Below are positions 18,717 through 27,922 of a DNA stretch of 64,000 nt, piece after piece. Where the stretch lies: contig NZ_CP060822.1 of NCBI RefSeq assembly GCF_014489415.1, positions 2,837,501 through 2,901,500 on the forward strand, written 5' to 3'. Within the stretch, counting starts at the first letter, position 1; each line of letters starts with the position of its first letter. This DNA is from Cylindrospermopsis curvispora GIHE-G1 (GTDB lineage: Bacteria; Cyanobacteriota; Cyanobacteriia; Cyanobacteriales; Nostocaceae). The position numbers and the translations under genes were made by a program. The notes under the pieces were generated by a model. That model worked only from the letters and a program-made list of their open reading frames with translations, ran no database searches and had not been told where the DNA came from.

Positions 18717-19751
18717 CTAGTAGGGGTCACGATCAAATTTACCCCGCTTAACACTTCTGAAATAATATCCGGTGGATGGTGGGTGCTTTAAATTGAAGAT
18801 TTCACCTCGAATCAAACGCCAAATTTTATACTCGTAGTAAGTTAGGGGTTGACCGGGTTGACAGACTTGAGGAGGATGATCTCCTAACACGAAATAGACT
18901 GCACCCCTTCCCACTACTTTAGCCATACCATTTTTATCTACTAATAAAGATGTTTGCTCACTAATAGCTATGCCTAAAGCATCCGTAGATATACCATCTT
19001 GTATTTGTCGCGCAATAAAAACCATAATTCTCCCCATACGTTTACGTTCATCAAAATGAGTGTCAATTATAGTTCTTTTTAAATGCTTCCATTGGAAAAA
19101 GTTATAAGTAAAGGTGATATTTCTGTAGGGATCATTGAGCGCTTCCCAAGTTTCAATACTCTCCTCGCAAGCACAAGAATCATAAACAAACTCGCTTTGA
19201 ATCATTGCTCCTGCACTTGTTCCACCCACTGCTCCCCCCTTATCATAAACTGATTTGATTGCAGCTTCCAATTTGGTATTTTTCCAGTGACGTATATATT
19301 CACATTGATCCCCACCTGCAAAGAAAATTACTCCAGCGTTTCTGACCTGATCAAAAATATCATTTCTATTGGCTTCTTGTCGGTTTTTAACAATTAGGGT
19401 TTTTACATAATTTACTCCCCGCATGCGATAAATTAGTTCGTTGTAGTTATCATTTCCACTAGCACGAATCACTAAAACATTCACTTTTTGGTTAGAGTTG
19501 TCACCACCCCTAACTTGATTGATCATCCATTGAATTGCATCGTCCACATCCACACCACCACCCCCTAAATTATGTACTGGTCCAGCTAGTTGGGGTTGAG
19601 TATGGGAAGACTTATTGTATGCAGGATAGGACGTTACTCCTTCCCTGTCTATTTTCTCCAGGTAGCGCTTGAAGTTAGCTGTTAGGTGGGATAGGAGGGA
19701 GGTTCCCATCTTCAACAAGATATCAATTGCTGTTTTCAACCATTTGGCCAT
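18717..19751 (-). CDS. Cyanophycinase-like peptidase (S51 family)
   Basis: From the ATG at 19751 this is 344 residues. The S51/cyanophycinase features are present: FFAGGDQ before the nucleophile elbow GGTSAGA (serine 179 in this numbering). LGIAISEQTSLLVDKNG also resembles cyanophycinase. Cyanophycinase cleaves the storage polymer cyanophycin to beta-Asp-Arg dipeptides. This protein is longer at the N-terminus than typical CphB and has the cysteine-rich stretch DSCACEE, so it may be a divergent paralogue with another substrate. It is monocistronic; no cphA gene is adjacent. Confidence 0.75.
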   Translation of the reverse strand: MAKWLKTAIDILLKMGTSLLSHLTANFKRYLEKIDREGVTSYPAYNKSSHTQPQLAGPVHNLGGGGVDVDDAIQWMINQVRGGDNSNQKVNVLVIRASGNDNYNELIYRMRGVNYVKTLIVKNRQEANRNDIFDQVRNAGVIFFAGGDQCEYIRHWKNTKLEAAIKSVYDKGGAVGGTSAGAMIQSEFVYDSCACEESIETWEALNDPYRNITFTYNFFQWKHLKRTIIDTHFDERKRMGRIMVFIARQIQDGISTDALGIAISEQTSLLVDKNGMAKVVGRGAVYFVLGDHPPQVCQPGQPLTYYEYKIWRLIRGEIFNLKHPPSTGYYFRSVKRGKFDRDPY

Positions 19752-19872
19752 ACTCGGAAGTTGCAAACACCTATTATTTCTAATTATCTCCAATTATCTT
19801 TAAATCTTGCACTTCCCCACAGAAATTCCCACCGTAAGGTATTAGTGTTTTTTGAACCTTCCAGTTGGTATC

Positions 19873-21057
19873 CTACCAATCAATTTGCGATCGCTCTTTT
19901 AATACTTTCTCATAAACCTCAACGGTTTTTTGGGCCAATTGTGTCCAGCAAAAACGGCGCTCCAACTCCTGATATGCATTATCTACTAACCATTTTCCAT
20001 AACCGGGATTTTTCAAAACTTCTAAGATTCCCCGTGCTAATGAGCGGGGATTATTTACCTGAGTGATAATTCCTGTTTTTGTATGTTCAATAACTTCCGG
20101 GAAACCACCAGTATCCGATACTATCACTGGTACTCTCGCAGCAAAACTCTCTAAGGCCACAATGCCAAAGGGTTCATATAAACTGGGGAAAACCGCACAA
20201 TCAGCTAGGGTTTGAAATTTATCTAAATAATCATCAGAAAGGAAACCTGTGAAATAACATTTGTCCCAAATTCCTAAATCCCAAGCTTGTTGTTTTAAAT
20301 GATCCGTATTCCCACCACCAATGATCACAAATTTAACATAACCACCCATTTCCCAGAGAATTTGAGGAGCAGCGTTGAGTAATACAGGTATGCCCTTTTC
20401 GTGGGTTATTCTCCCAACATAATACACTATTTTTTCATGATCAGCTGCAAATTGCCGACGAAAATTTTGGGCATGAAAATCCCGATGATGACGTTTTTTC
20501 TCCGGACGAATCCCATTATAAATTATGTCTATTTTATCTGGGGGACTTTGCAAAGCTCTGATCACTTCCTTTTGCATATATTCAGTGCAAACAATAATCC
20601 GCCAAGCATTATATGCCAATTCATTTTCTTTACTATGAACATAGTTTTGGATATCATTATGAATCCCGTTACATCTTCCATATTCTGTTGCATGAATGGT
20701 AGCAACTAAAGGAATTTTGAAATTGTGTTTTAGGGCGATCGCCGCATCTCCTACTAACCAATCATGGGCATGAATAATATCAAAATATCCTTCCTTAATT
20801 AATTTACCACCGTAATGACCCATACTCTGATTTAAATTGACTATCCAGTGAAAAAAATCATGGCTATGGGCTACTGGTACTCGGTGGACATAAATACCTT
20901 CCACCACTTCATAAGGGGATGCTTGTTTCACGTCGGGTGTAATTAGGTGAATTTCATGTCCTAACTTCACCAGTTCTGGGTACAGCTCTCCCACATGACG
21001 AGCAATACCTCCAACTATCCTTGGTGGAAATTCCCAACTTAGTACCAGTATCTTCAT
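19873..21057 (-). CDS. GT4-family glycosyltransferase
   Basis: A 394-residue retaining GT-B glycosyltransferase. The N-terminus MKILVLSWEFPPRIVGGIAR is typical of glycogen-synthase-like GT4 enzymes. The acceptor-side HAHDW is present, and the C-terminal E-x7-E motif is E295/E303 in YEPFGIVALESF. It probably acts in polysaccharide or glycogen-like synthesis using an NDP-sugar. The start is a clear ATG. It stands alone on the minus strand; a hairpin and about 310 bases separate it from lepA. Confidence 0.82.
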   Translation of the reverse strand: MKILVLSWEFPPRIVGGIARHVGELYPELVKLGHEIHLITPDVKQASPYEVVEGIYVHRVPVAHSHDFFHWIVNLNQSMGHYGGKLIKEGYFDIIHAHDWLVGDAAIALKHNFKIPLVATIHATEYGRCNGIHNDIQNYVHSKENELAYNAWRIIVCTEYMQKEVIRALQSPPDKIDIIYNGIRPEKKRHHRDFHAQNFRRQFAADHEKIVYYVGRITHEKGIPVLLNAAPQILWEMGGYVKFVIIGGGNTDHLKQQAWDLGIWDKCYFTGFLSDDYLDKFQTLADCAVFPSLYEPFGIVALESFAARVPVIVSDTGGFPEVIEHTKTGIITQVNNPRSLARGILEVLKNPGYGKWLVDNAYQELERRFCWTQLAQKTVEVYEKVLKERSQIDW

Positions 21058-21296
21058 TCTTTTGACTCCCCGATACTTTACAAAAATTCAAATAACTAAC
21101 AGGAATTTGAGACTTTATTTTTTATCAACCTCTGATCTGGTTTTTGGCTCTCTAGGTCTCACAAAACGCTACACCAATAATATAGCTTTAGCCATAAAAC
21201 CTAGGATGGGTTTTGATTTTCCTCATGCTTTGTTTATAGTCTGCTCATAGTTTTTATCCACTTTCCAGGTAGGTGAGTATGGAGTCAGGAATTTTC

Positions 21297-21314
21297 GGGG
21301 GATTTTGCTCCCCC
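21297..21314 (-). terminator. Hairpin downstream of lepA
   Basis: GGGGGA at 21297-21302 pairs perfectly with TCCCCC at 21309-21314 around a 6-base loop, 55 bases past the lepA stop. On the minus strand it is followed by an A/T-rich tail (GAAAATTCC), making a weak intrinsic terminator or 3'-end stabiliser. Confidence 0.5.
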
Positions 21315-21368
21315 TCCCTTGGGTAACTTTTTGATGCTTGATACACACACCAATTGATCTCATATTGA

Positions 21369-23180
21369 CTAGCTTTGATCTAACTTTAACACCGCCATAA
21401 AAGCTTCTTGAGGTACATCCACCGTCCCTACAGCCTTCATCCGTTTCTTACCCTTAGCTTGTTTTTGCAAGAGCTTTTTCTTACGGCTAATATCACCACC
21501 ATAGCACTTAGCCAAAACATCCTTTCTCAAAGCGGGAATGTGTTCACTAGCAATCACTTTACTACCTATAGCAGCTTGGATAGGAACTTTAAACTGATGA
21601 CGTGGAATTAATTCCTTCAATTTTTCGGCCATGGATCTACCCACATTGTAGGCTTTATCTCGGTGAACGATCATTGCTAGGGAGTCTACCGGGTCACCAT
21701 TGATCATAATATCCAATTTTACCAAAGGATTTTCACGGTAGCCAATTAGATGATATTCCATACTAGCATAGCCACGGGATCGGGACTTCATCTGATCAAA
21801 AAAGTCCGTCACTACTTCAGCTAGAGGAAGTTCGTATGTAAGAGTGGTTCTACCTTGGGTAAGATATTTCATATCCTTAAACACACCCCGACGATTTTGT
21901 GATAACTCCATTAGAGTTCCCACAAAGGTTTCTGGAGTAATCATTTCTACTTGCACGTAGGGTTCTTCTATTCTTTCTCGATCATTAGGTGCTGGTAGGT
22001 GGCTTGGATTATCAATATAGAGTTCCTCACCCTTAATAGTAATTACCTTATAAACCACGGAAGGAGCAGTAATAATCAAATCCAGATTATATTCCCGTTC
22101 TAACCGCTCCTGCACAATTTCCATGTGCAGTAAACCTAAAAACCCACATCGGAAGCCAAATCCCATGGCACTGGAAGTTTCTGGTTCATATTGCAAAGCC
22201 GCATCATTCAATCTTAGCTTTTCTAAAGCCTCCCGCAAGTCTTCAAATTGGTCTGCATCTATGGGAAACATACCACAAAACACCATGGGATTAGCTTCAG
22301 TATAACCTGGCAAAGCTTCAGCAGCTTTAGCCTTTGCTAATGTAATAGTATCACCTACTCGTGCATCAGCTACCGCTTTAATCGCCGCAGCTAGATAACC
22401 TACCTCCCCTGCGTGCAATTCTTCTACCTGGGTTTGGTTGGGACAAAGAACTCCTAACTCGTCAATTTCATATTCCTTATCGGAGGCCATCAAATAAATG
22501 CGATCGCCTTTTTTGACTGTGCCATCCATTACCCGGAAATAAACTATTACTCCCCGGTAGCTATCATAATAGCTATCAAAGATCAAGGCCCTTAATCGTT
22601 GACTAACAGTATCAGCTGCTGGGGGTACGCGCTCGACTATAGCCTCTAAAATTTCTGGAATACCTATTCCTTCTTTAGCGGAGGCTAAAATTGCCCCACT
22701 ACAATCTAGTCCAATAATTTCCTCAATTTCTCCAATGACCCGATCTGGTTCTGCTCCCGGTAAATCAATTTTATTTAACACGGGGATAATTTCCAGATCA
22801 TGTTCCAAGGCCAGGTACACATTGGCCAAGGTTTGGGCCTCTACCCCCTGGGAAGCATCAACTACCAATAAAGCACCTTCACAAGCAGCTAAAGAGCGTG
22901 AAACTTCATAGGAAAAGTCTACATGACCAGGAGTGTCAATTAAGTTCAACACATACTGCTGTCCATCCTTAGCGGTATAATTCATGCGGGCAGCTTGTAG
23001 CTTAATTGTAATGCCACGCTCCCGTTCTAGATCCATATTATCTAGGAACTGCTCTTTCATTTGTCGGTCTTCTACGGTCCCAGTGGCCTGCAGTAAACGA
23101 TCAGCCAGGGTGGACTTCCCATGATCTATATGAGCGATAATACAGAAGTTGCGAATGCGAATGGCGGGAACCTCAGTCAT
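21369..23180 (-). CDS. lepA: Elongation factor 4 (LepA)
   Basis: A 603-residue translational GTPase, full family length. The G1 motif [14 protein letters not shown] is at 16-29, followed by DTPGH (G3) and NKIDLPGA (G4). The LepA-specific C-terminal domain is present, ending in the basic [20 protein letters not shown]4 binds stalled ribosomes and can back-translocate them. It is monocistronic with about 225 bases upstream. Confidence 0.97.
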   Translation of the reverse strand: MTEVPAIRIRNFCIIAHIDHGKSTLADRLLQATGTVEDRQMKEQFLDNMDLERERGITIKLQAARMNYTAKDGQQYVLNLIDTPGHVDFSYEVSRSLAACEGALLVVDASQGVEAQTLANVYLALEHDLEIIPVLNKIDLPGAEPDRVIGEIEEIIGLDCSGAILASAKEGIGIPEILEAIVERVPPAADTVSQRLRALIFDSYYDSYRGVIVYFRVMDGTVKKGDRIYLMASDKEYEIDELGVLCPNQTQVEELHAGEVGYLAAAIKAVADARVGDTITLAKAKAAEALPGYTEANPMVFCGMFPIDADQFEDLREALEKLRLNDAALQYEPETSSAMGFGFRCGFLGLLHMEIVQERLEREYNLDLIITAPSVVYKVITIKGEELYIDNPSHLPAPNDRERIEEPYVQVEMITPETFVGTLMELSQNRRGVFKDMKYLTQGRTTLTYELPLAEVVTDFFDQMKSRSRGYASMEYHLIGYRENPLVKLDIMINGDPVDSLAMIVHRDKAYNVGRSMAEKLKELIPRHQFKVPIQAAIGSKVIASEHIPALRKDVLAKCYGGDISRKKKLLQKQAKGKKRMKAVGTVDVPQEAFMAVLKLDQS

Positions 23181-23407
23181 ATACCATCTTTGCTTGATTA
23201 GCAGTCAAAATTTAAAAGTATTCACTTCATGTATTTTAATGCTTTATTGGGCAATGGGTAATACATGATTGGCAATTCCCCCTCTTCTCTACTAAATCGG
23301 TAAATTGATTTTCAGGATATGATGTCACTGGATATAAAAACTGCCAGTTACAAATTGGTTATCTGGGGTTGGGCAATGTTGGGCAATTTTTTTGGGAATA
23401 TAAACCT

Positions 23408-23644
23408 ATGAATATGGAAAAACATCACAATAAAGCGGATAATACAAACGCCGAAAAAATAGAAATAGCATTACGTCTGGACTCGGAATTGATCGCTCAG
23501 ATTCAACATCTCACCAATGACCCCAGTAAGGTCATAGAGGTTGCTATTCGTCAGTGGTTACGGGGAGATTTTCCCAGGGATGATGAACTGACTCGTACTC
23601 CCATGCGCACCCCTGTCCCCCCCAGGGGTGAATGGAATGATTGA
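23408..23644 (+). CDS. Small ribbon-helix-helix-like cyanobacterial protein
   Basis: From the ATG at 23408, 78 residues (a second ATG at 23414 is also possible). The segment IEIALRLDSELIAQIQHL followed by SKVIEVAIRQWLRG resembles a CopG/MetJ ribbon-helix-helix fold: a strand with alternating basic and hydrophobic residues, then two helices. The proline-rich C-terminus (TPMRTPVPPRGE) is disordered. This could be a DNA-binding regulator, but no catalytic or partner information is visible. nfu follows 80 bases downstream on the same strand. Confidence 0.65.
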   Translation: MNMEKHHNKADNTNAEKIEIALRLDSELIAQIQHLTNDPSKVIEVAIRQWLRGDFPRDDELTRTPMRTPVPPRGEWND

Positions 23645-23723
23645 GTCTAGACTTTCAACTACCCTACTATAAGAAAAATCGGGTAAGCTTAAAGCTATCC
23701 CCTACTAAACAGGTATCAAAACC

Positions 23724-23954
23724 ATGGAACTAACTCTTGAAAACGTTGAAACTGTACTAGATGAAATGCGACCCTACTTAATGTCTGATGGGGGCAATGT
23801 GGAAGTGGTAGAATTAGATGGACCAATTGTGAAACTACGTTTACAAGGAGCTTGTGGTTCTTGTCCTAGTTCTACTATGACCCTAAGAATGGGTATTGAA
23901 CGCCGTCTCAGAGAAGAGATTCCTGAAATTAGCGAAGTAGAACAGGTCATTTAA
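23724..23954 (+). CDS. nfu: NifU-like Fe-S scaffold protein (NfuA type)
   Basis: A 76-residue stand-alone NifU C-terminal domain. The conserved CxxC pair is C44/C47 in GACGSCPSS, which bridges a labile [4Fe-4S] cluster between two subunits for delivery to apoproteins, in cyanobacteria especially photosystem I. The short length is normal for cyanobacterial Nfu. It lies next to sufE (convergent, 83 bases between stops) and close to psaK, whose complex needs Fe-S clusters. Confidence 0.95.
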   Translation: MELTLENVETVLDEMRPYLMSDGGNVEVVELDGPIVKLRLQGACGSCPSSTMTLRMGIERRLREEIPEISEVEQVI

Positions 23955-24037
23955 GAGCTAATGTAAAATTGCAAGAGGCACAAGGGATGCGTTGGTAAGC
24001 TAATTCCCATCATCCCCCGCCCTTCCTATTTGACTTT

Positions 24038-24475
24038 CTACTGGGCTTTTGCATCACATTCTAGCGCCTTTTTTTGCATGGTTCTGAAGATGTTGTAAAA
24101 ACCATTGGCCCGGGAAGGTGTGAGACTAACGTTTAATCCCGTTGCCTGGATAAATTCGGGGTTTAGTTGTATAATTTCTTTAGGAGTTAATCCATTTAGT
24201 CCTTCTATTAACAGTGCTAATAATCCCTTGGTTAGCTGAGAATCTGAATCTCCTGCAAAAATTACCTTCCTGTCATTAAGTGTAGCTGTAACATATACCT
24301 GAGAAACACAACCGGGAACTTTGTTTTCTGGTACTTTGTTTGCTTGGGCAAACTCAGGTAGTTTCTGTGCATACCAAATTAGCTGTTCATAGCGGCGCTT
24401 AGGATCGGAAGCACGTTGAAATCTTTGAACGATCTTCCCCAGAGCTGGTGGTAAGGAATCAGGACTCAAGGACAT
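24038..24475 (-). CDS. sufE: Sulfur acceptor protein SufE
   Basis: A 145-residue SufE protein. The acceptor cysteine is C56 in VPGCVSQVY, which takes persulfide sulfur from the cysteine desulfurase SufS for Fe-S cluster assembly. N-terminal helices and RRYEQLIWYA fit the family. No sufS or sufBCD is in the window. It is convergent with nfu and divergent from psaK. Confidence 0.93.
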   Translation of the reverse strand: MSLSPDSLPPALGKIVQRFQRASDPKRRYEQLIWYAQKLPEFAQANKVPENKVPGCVSQVYVTATLNDRKVIFAGDSDSQLTKGLLALLIEGLNGLTPKEIIQLNPEFIQATGLNVSLTPSRANGFYNIFRTMQKKALECDAKAQ

Positions 24476-24617
24476 AGTAAATTGAGAAAGTGATTTAGTG
24501 AAACCAACTGTGGGCAGTTGATCATATAATTTTACTGGATTGATATGGACATTCCTGCAACTTCATGCGGAATGTCAGCCCTTATTATCTGTTCACATCA
24601 CTGAAGGAGAATATCTA

Positions 24618-24881
24618 GTGTTAACTTCCGCCCTGCTCGCTGTTACCGCAACTGCTCCCCTAACCTGGAGCCCCACCGTTGGCATTATCATGTTGGTGGC
24701 TAATATTTTTGCTGCTGCTTTCGGTAAATTTACCATTGAGTACCCCAGCGCACCTCCCTCTACACCATCTCCTAATTTCTTTGGCGGGTTCGGTTTACCA
24801 GCAGTTCTGGCAACCACTGCTTTTGGTCATATCCTCGGCGCAGGTGTGATATTAGGACTTCACAGCATCGGTAAAATTTAA
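24618..24881 (+). CDS. psaK: Photosystem I subunit PsaK
   Basis: An 87-residue thylakoid membrane protein of photosystem I, at the complex periphery, involved in antenna or IsiA/phycobilisome coupling. Two transmembrane helices flank a glycine- and proline-rich loop. The segment PLTWSPTVGIIM near the N-terminus and TTAFGHILGAGVILGL at the C-terminus are diagnostic. The frame is open from 24540, but AAGGAGA lies 7 bases before the GTG at 24618, and that start gives the usual PsaK length; the ribosome binding site therefore decides the start. Confidence 0.93.
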   Translation: MLTSALLAVTATAPLTWSPTVGIIMLVANIFAAAFGKFTIEYPSAPPSTPSPNFFGGFGLPAVLATTAFGHILGAGVILGLHSIGKI

Positions 24882-25008
24882 GTTCTAGTACTCTCCCAAA
24901 CATTGATAGTAGCTCAACAATACCTTAATAATGGTCTTGCCCTAGCCACTATCAAGCTTGGGGCTGACTACTGAGCAATAGCCCACTTGGAAGTTTATTA
25001 GGGTGGTT

Positions 25009-25494
25009 CTAGGACATGGATTGGATTATATAGTCAAAGTATGGTTGGGTAGCTGCTGCATCTTCTCCACTTAATAGGTCTAAAGACGCTTGTTTGAGGC
25101 AACTAATCGCTTCTACCATACCCGGTACTGGCACACCCAGGGAATTGTACATTTCCCGCACACCAATTAGACCAATCTTTTCAATGGGCTCTTTGTCCCC
25201 TGCTAAAACTCCATAAGTGATTAGACGTAAGTACCATCCAAAATCACGGATACATAGAGAACGCTGTTTATCACCGTAGGCATTGCCACCAGGAGAAATA
25301 AAGTCAGGGCGCTTCTGCCAAAGTTTTTTGGTGGCTTCCTGAACAATCTTTTTTTCGTTTTCCGCTAGGGTAGCAGCGATTCTTGTTCGCTGAACTCCTG
25401 TTTGAAAAAAATCTTTGATGCTTTTGAGTTCGCCACTGCTAGGATAACGCAGCTCATCATCAGCTTGGAGAATAACTTGGCTAATTACAGTCAT
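25009..25494 (-). CDS. apcD: Allophycocyanin-B alpha subunit ApcD
   Basis: A 161-residue phycobiliprotein of the phycobilisome core. The N-terminus [19 protein letters not shown] and the chromophore-binding cysteine C81 in [12 protein letters not shown] identify ApcD rather than ApcA or ApcF. ApcD is a terminal emitter that passes energy to photosystem I and supports state transitions; psaK lies 127 bases away, convergent. Only 58 bases separate the start from a mobile-element relic (25553-25864), so the native promoter is either inside those bases, within the element or displaced. Confidence 0.95.
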   Translation of the reverse strand: MTVISQVILQADDELRYPSSGELKSIKDFFQTGVQRTRIAATLAENEKKIVQEATKKLWQKRPDFISPGGNAYGDKQRSLCIRDFGWYLRLITYGVLAGDKEPIEKIGLIGVREMYNSLGVPVPGMVEAISCLKQASLDLLSGEDAAATQPYFDYIIQSMS

Positions 25495-25552
25495 GATTAT
25501 GTAGTCACGGAAAATATATTATTTCCTATTTTAACCATTTTCGGGTACAGAA

Positions 25553-25864
25553 TTAAGCTTCTCCGGTCTAAAGACACGGAGATTTCTGAAGAGTCCATAA
25601 ACGAACTTTCTGAGGCTGGCTTAAACAGCCTCTACTGATTCTGCTAAAATTAATTCTTAGCATCACCGCTACTTTAAGTTGATTTCGAAAGTATAGCTCA
25701 GATAAGACTTACTTGTCAATAGCAGCCACAAAATAACATAAAGACAACACTGGAATATTGAAGAACCGCATCACGGTTAAATATCAAGGCGAATAAATTC
25801 GCCGTTGGCACTTCCTGTCTAAAGCCAAGTGGCTTCCGTGCCTTTCGGCGATTTTCTTGTGAAC
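25553..25864 (-). mobile_element. 312-bp gene-less derivative (MITE) of an IS200/IS605-type element
   Basis: The first 123 bases (25553-25675) match 27269-27391 at about 117 positions, and the last 110 bases (25755-25864) match 27813-27922 with few differences. Between them are 79 unrelated bases. It therefore consists of the right end (hairpin CTCCGGTCT...AGACACGGAG) and left end (palindrome GGCGAATAAATTCGCC) of the TnpB element downstream, with all coding sequence lost. By the tnpB orientation of the other copy, its left end is at 25864 and the right end faces apcD. It needs a TnpA transposase in trans. Confidence 0.85.
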
Positions 25865-25904
25865 GGTATAGTTGGTATTATTAAGTAAAATGTAGTAATG
25901 AATA

Positions 25905-27272
25905 ATGAATAATAATGATATAGTTTGGCAACAGGGAAAAATTATAGAGCTGGAAATTTCCGATCTCAACGACAATGGGGAAGGAGTGGGAAGGTTTGAA
26001 GGTAGGGTTGTTTTTGTACCCGATACTGTGGTGGGCGATCGCTTGCTGGTTCGTTTACTCAGGGTGAAGAATAAATATGCCCATGGTGTTGTCACAGCTA
26101 TTTTCCAACCTTCTTTGCAAAGGACTCGTCCTCAATGTATTGTCGCTGATAAATGTGGTGGCTGTCAATGGCAACACATAAATTATGAATATCAATTACA
26201 GGTTAAGCAACACCAGGTAATTCAGGCTTTAGAAAGAATCGGCAATTTTGTTAACCCACCAGTAGCACCAGTGTTAACCACAAATTCACCCTTGGGTTAT
26301 CGTAACAAAGCTACTTATCCTATAAAAGTCTCATCTACAGGACAAGTTCAAGCTGGTTACTATCAAAAAGGCAGTCATTTACTAATCAATTTAAATCAGT
26401 GTCCAGTACAAGACCCTCGATTAAATCCCCTGTTGACAGAAATTAAACAGGATATTCAAAAGCAAGGTTGGTCAGTATATGATGAGAACCGTCATCAAGG
26501 GGAAATTCGCCATCTGGGTTTACGGATTGGCCGTTATACGGGGGAAATTCTGTTGACCCTGGTAGTCAAAAATGGTCAGTTACCAGGAATTGAAACCCAA
26601 GCACATCAATGGTTACAGCGTTACCCTCAACTGGTGGGAATTTGTTTGAATCATAACGGCGATCGCACGAATGCCATATTTGGAAAGGTAACAACCTGCA
26701 TTGCAGGAGTCCCTTATATCAGGGAACGATTTGCTGGACTGGAATTTAAGGTGCGACCGGACACTTTTTTTCAAGTTTACACCGAAACAGCAGAAGCACT
26801 TCTGGAAGTGATTCAATCACAACTTAATTTACAGGGAGATGAAATTCTTGTTGATGCTTATTGCGGTATTGGTACTTTAACTCTACCACTCGCAAAACAA
26901 GCACGTCAAACTATTGGCTTAGAAATACAACCAGAAGCAGTAGAGCAAGCTATATACAATGCTCAACATAACGGGATCACTAATGCCAAATTCCAAATAG
27001 GAGCAGTAGAGGATATTTTACCCAAATTAGAGACACTGCCAGACATTGTCCTTCTTGATCCACCACGCAAGGGATGTGAACCTACAGTGCTAGAGTCCTT
27101 ACTAAAGCTAAAACCTAAGAAAATAGCTTACATAAGTTGTAAAGCATCCACTTTATCTCGTGACTTGGGTTTATTATGCGCCAGTGGAGAGTATAAACTA
27201 AAAAAAGTGCAACCAGCGGACTTTTTCCCTCAGACACCCCACGTGGAAACAGTGGCCTTTCTAGAAAGTTAA
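25905..27272 (+). CDS. rlmD: 23S rRNA (uracil-5-)-methyltransferase, RlmD/RumA family
   Basis: A 455-residue SAM-dependent RNA methyltransferase. An N-terminal TRAM domain occupies about 1-65. The [4Fe-4S] ligands are C78, C84 and C87 in CIVADKCGGCQW, with a fourth cysteine in NLNQCPVQ. The SAM-binding stretch is DAYCGIGTLTLPLA, then VLLDPPRKGC, and the catalytic cysteine is in AYISCKAS. It could equally be labelled RlmCD. The gene lies 40 bases from one element relic and ends inside the boundary of the other: its TAA is part of the TTAA shared by both element copies. Confidence 0.92.
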   Translation: MNNNDIVWQQGKIIELEISDLNDNGEGVGRFEGRVVFVPDTVVGDRLLVRLLRVKNKYAHGVVTAIFQPSLQRTRPQCIVADKCGGCQWQHINYEYQLQVKQHQVIQALERIGNFVNPPVAPVLTTNSPLGYRNKATYPIKVSSTGQVQAGYYQKGSHLLINLNQCPVQDPRLNPLLTEIKQDIQKQGWSVYDENRHQGEIRHLGLRIGRYTGEILLTLVVKNGQLPGIETQAHQWLQRYPQLVGICLNHNGDRTNAIFGKVTTCIAGVPYIRERFAGLEFKVRPDTFFQVYTETAEALLEVIQSQLNLQGDEILVDAYCGIGTLTLPLAKQARQTIGLEIQPEAVEQAIYNAQHNGITNAKFQIGAVEDILPKLETLPDIVLLDPPRKGCEPTVLESLLKLKPKKIAYISCKASTLSRDLGLLCASGEYKLKKVQPADFFPQTPHVETVAFLES

Positions 27273-27781
27273 GCTTCTCCGGTCTGAAGACACGGAGATT
27301 TCTGAAGAGTCCATAAACGAACTTTCTGAGGCTGGCTTAAACAACCTCTACTGATTCCGCTAAGATCAATTCCTAGCATCACCGCTACTTTTTTCAAAAT
27401 ATTAGCAGCACCATTACAGTCCGCATTAATTTTGAACCCATCAGAAGTTTCATATACTCCACGACTAACTCGTTTCCCGCTTGCTTCCCACCCTTCGGGT
27501 TTTTCACCGAATTTAGGTATATTGTCGCAATCAAAAAACGATGATTGAGAAGTGTATGATTCTTCTGTTTCAATAAAATCTATTCCGTATTGTTTACATA
27601 ATTGAGCAATACGGTCTTTTAATCTTGCTGTGGGAATTTGGACAAACTTCTGATTGTTTTTAGACCCCAAATCAATACTATCTTTTTGTCCTTTATTCCA
27701 TCCAAAAACAATAGCACCAATCTTATTTTCAATACAGTGGTTAACGACTATTCTTGCAGCTTTGTTAACTGCATCACGCAT
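27269..27781 (-). pseudogene. tnpB: TnpB C-terminal half (truncated RNA-guided nuclease)
   Basis: A 170-residue open frame matching only the C-terminal part of a TnpB of about 400 residues. Retained: a RuvC-II-type glutamate in DFIETEESYTSQ, a SGKRVSRGVYETSDG segment typical of TnpB, and the RuvC-III aspartate in INADCNGAANI. Missing: the N-terminal RNA-binding region and the RuvC-I aspartate, so it cannot be an active nuclease. The zinc-finger cysteines are reduced (SSFFDCD). The last 30 or so codons lie in the right end of the element, and its stop overlaps the rlmD stop on the other strand. Confidence 0.85.
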
Positions 27782-27922
27782 TTGTCGGTTTCTTTAGATG
27801 TTATTAAAAGGTATATTGAAGATCCGCATCACGGTTAAATATCAAGGCGAATAAATTCGCCGTTGACACTTCCTGTCTAAAGCCAAGTGGCTTCCGTGCC
27901 TTTCGGCGATTTTCTTGTGAAC
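27269..27922 (-). mobile_element. 654-bp IS200/IS605-family (TnpB-type) element, internally deleted
   Basis: The right end is at 27269 and the left end at 27922, set by comparison with the copy at 25553-25864. The left end has the palindrome GGCGAATAAATTCGCC and a second imperfect hairpin near 27878-27912. The right end has the hairpin CTCCGGTCT...AGACACGGAG and overlaps the 3' part of tnpB, where TnpB elements encode their guide RNA scaffold. The N-terminal half of tnpB and any tnpA are gone. Confidence 0.85.

Noticed and set aside
25402-25638. Plus-strand open frame of 78 residues overlapping the start of apcD and the right end of the element
   Set aside because: It runs antisense through apcD and then translates the element right end; no family resemblance and no ribosome binding site.
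25784-26095. Minus-strand open frame ending in the same 25 residues as the frame at 27842-28057
   Set aside because: The shared tail is only the translated left end of the TnpB element; the rest is antisense to rlmD.
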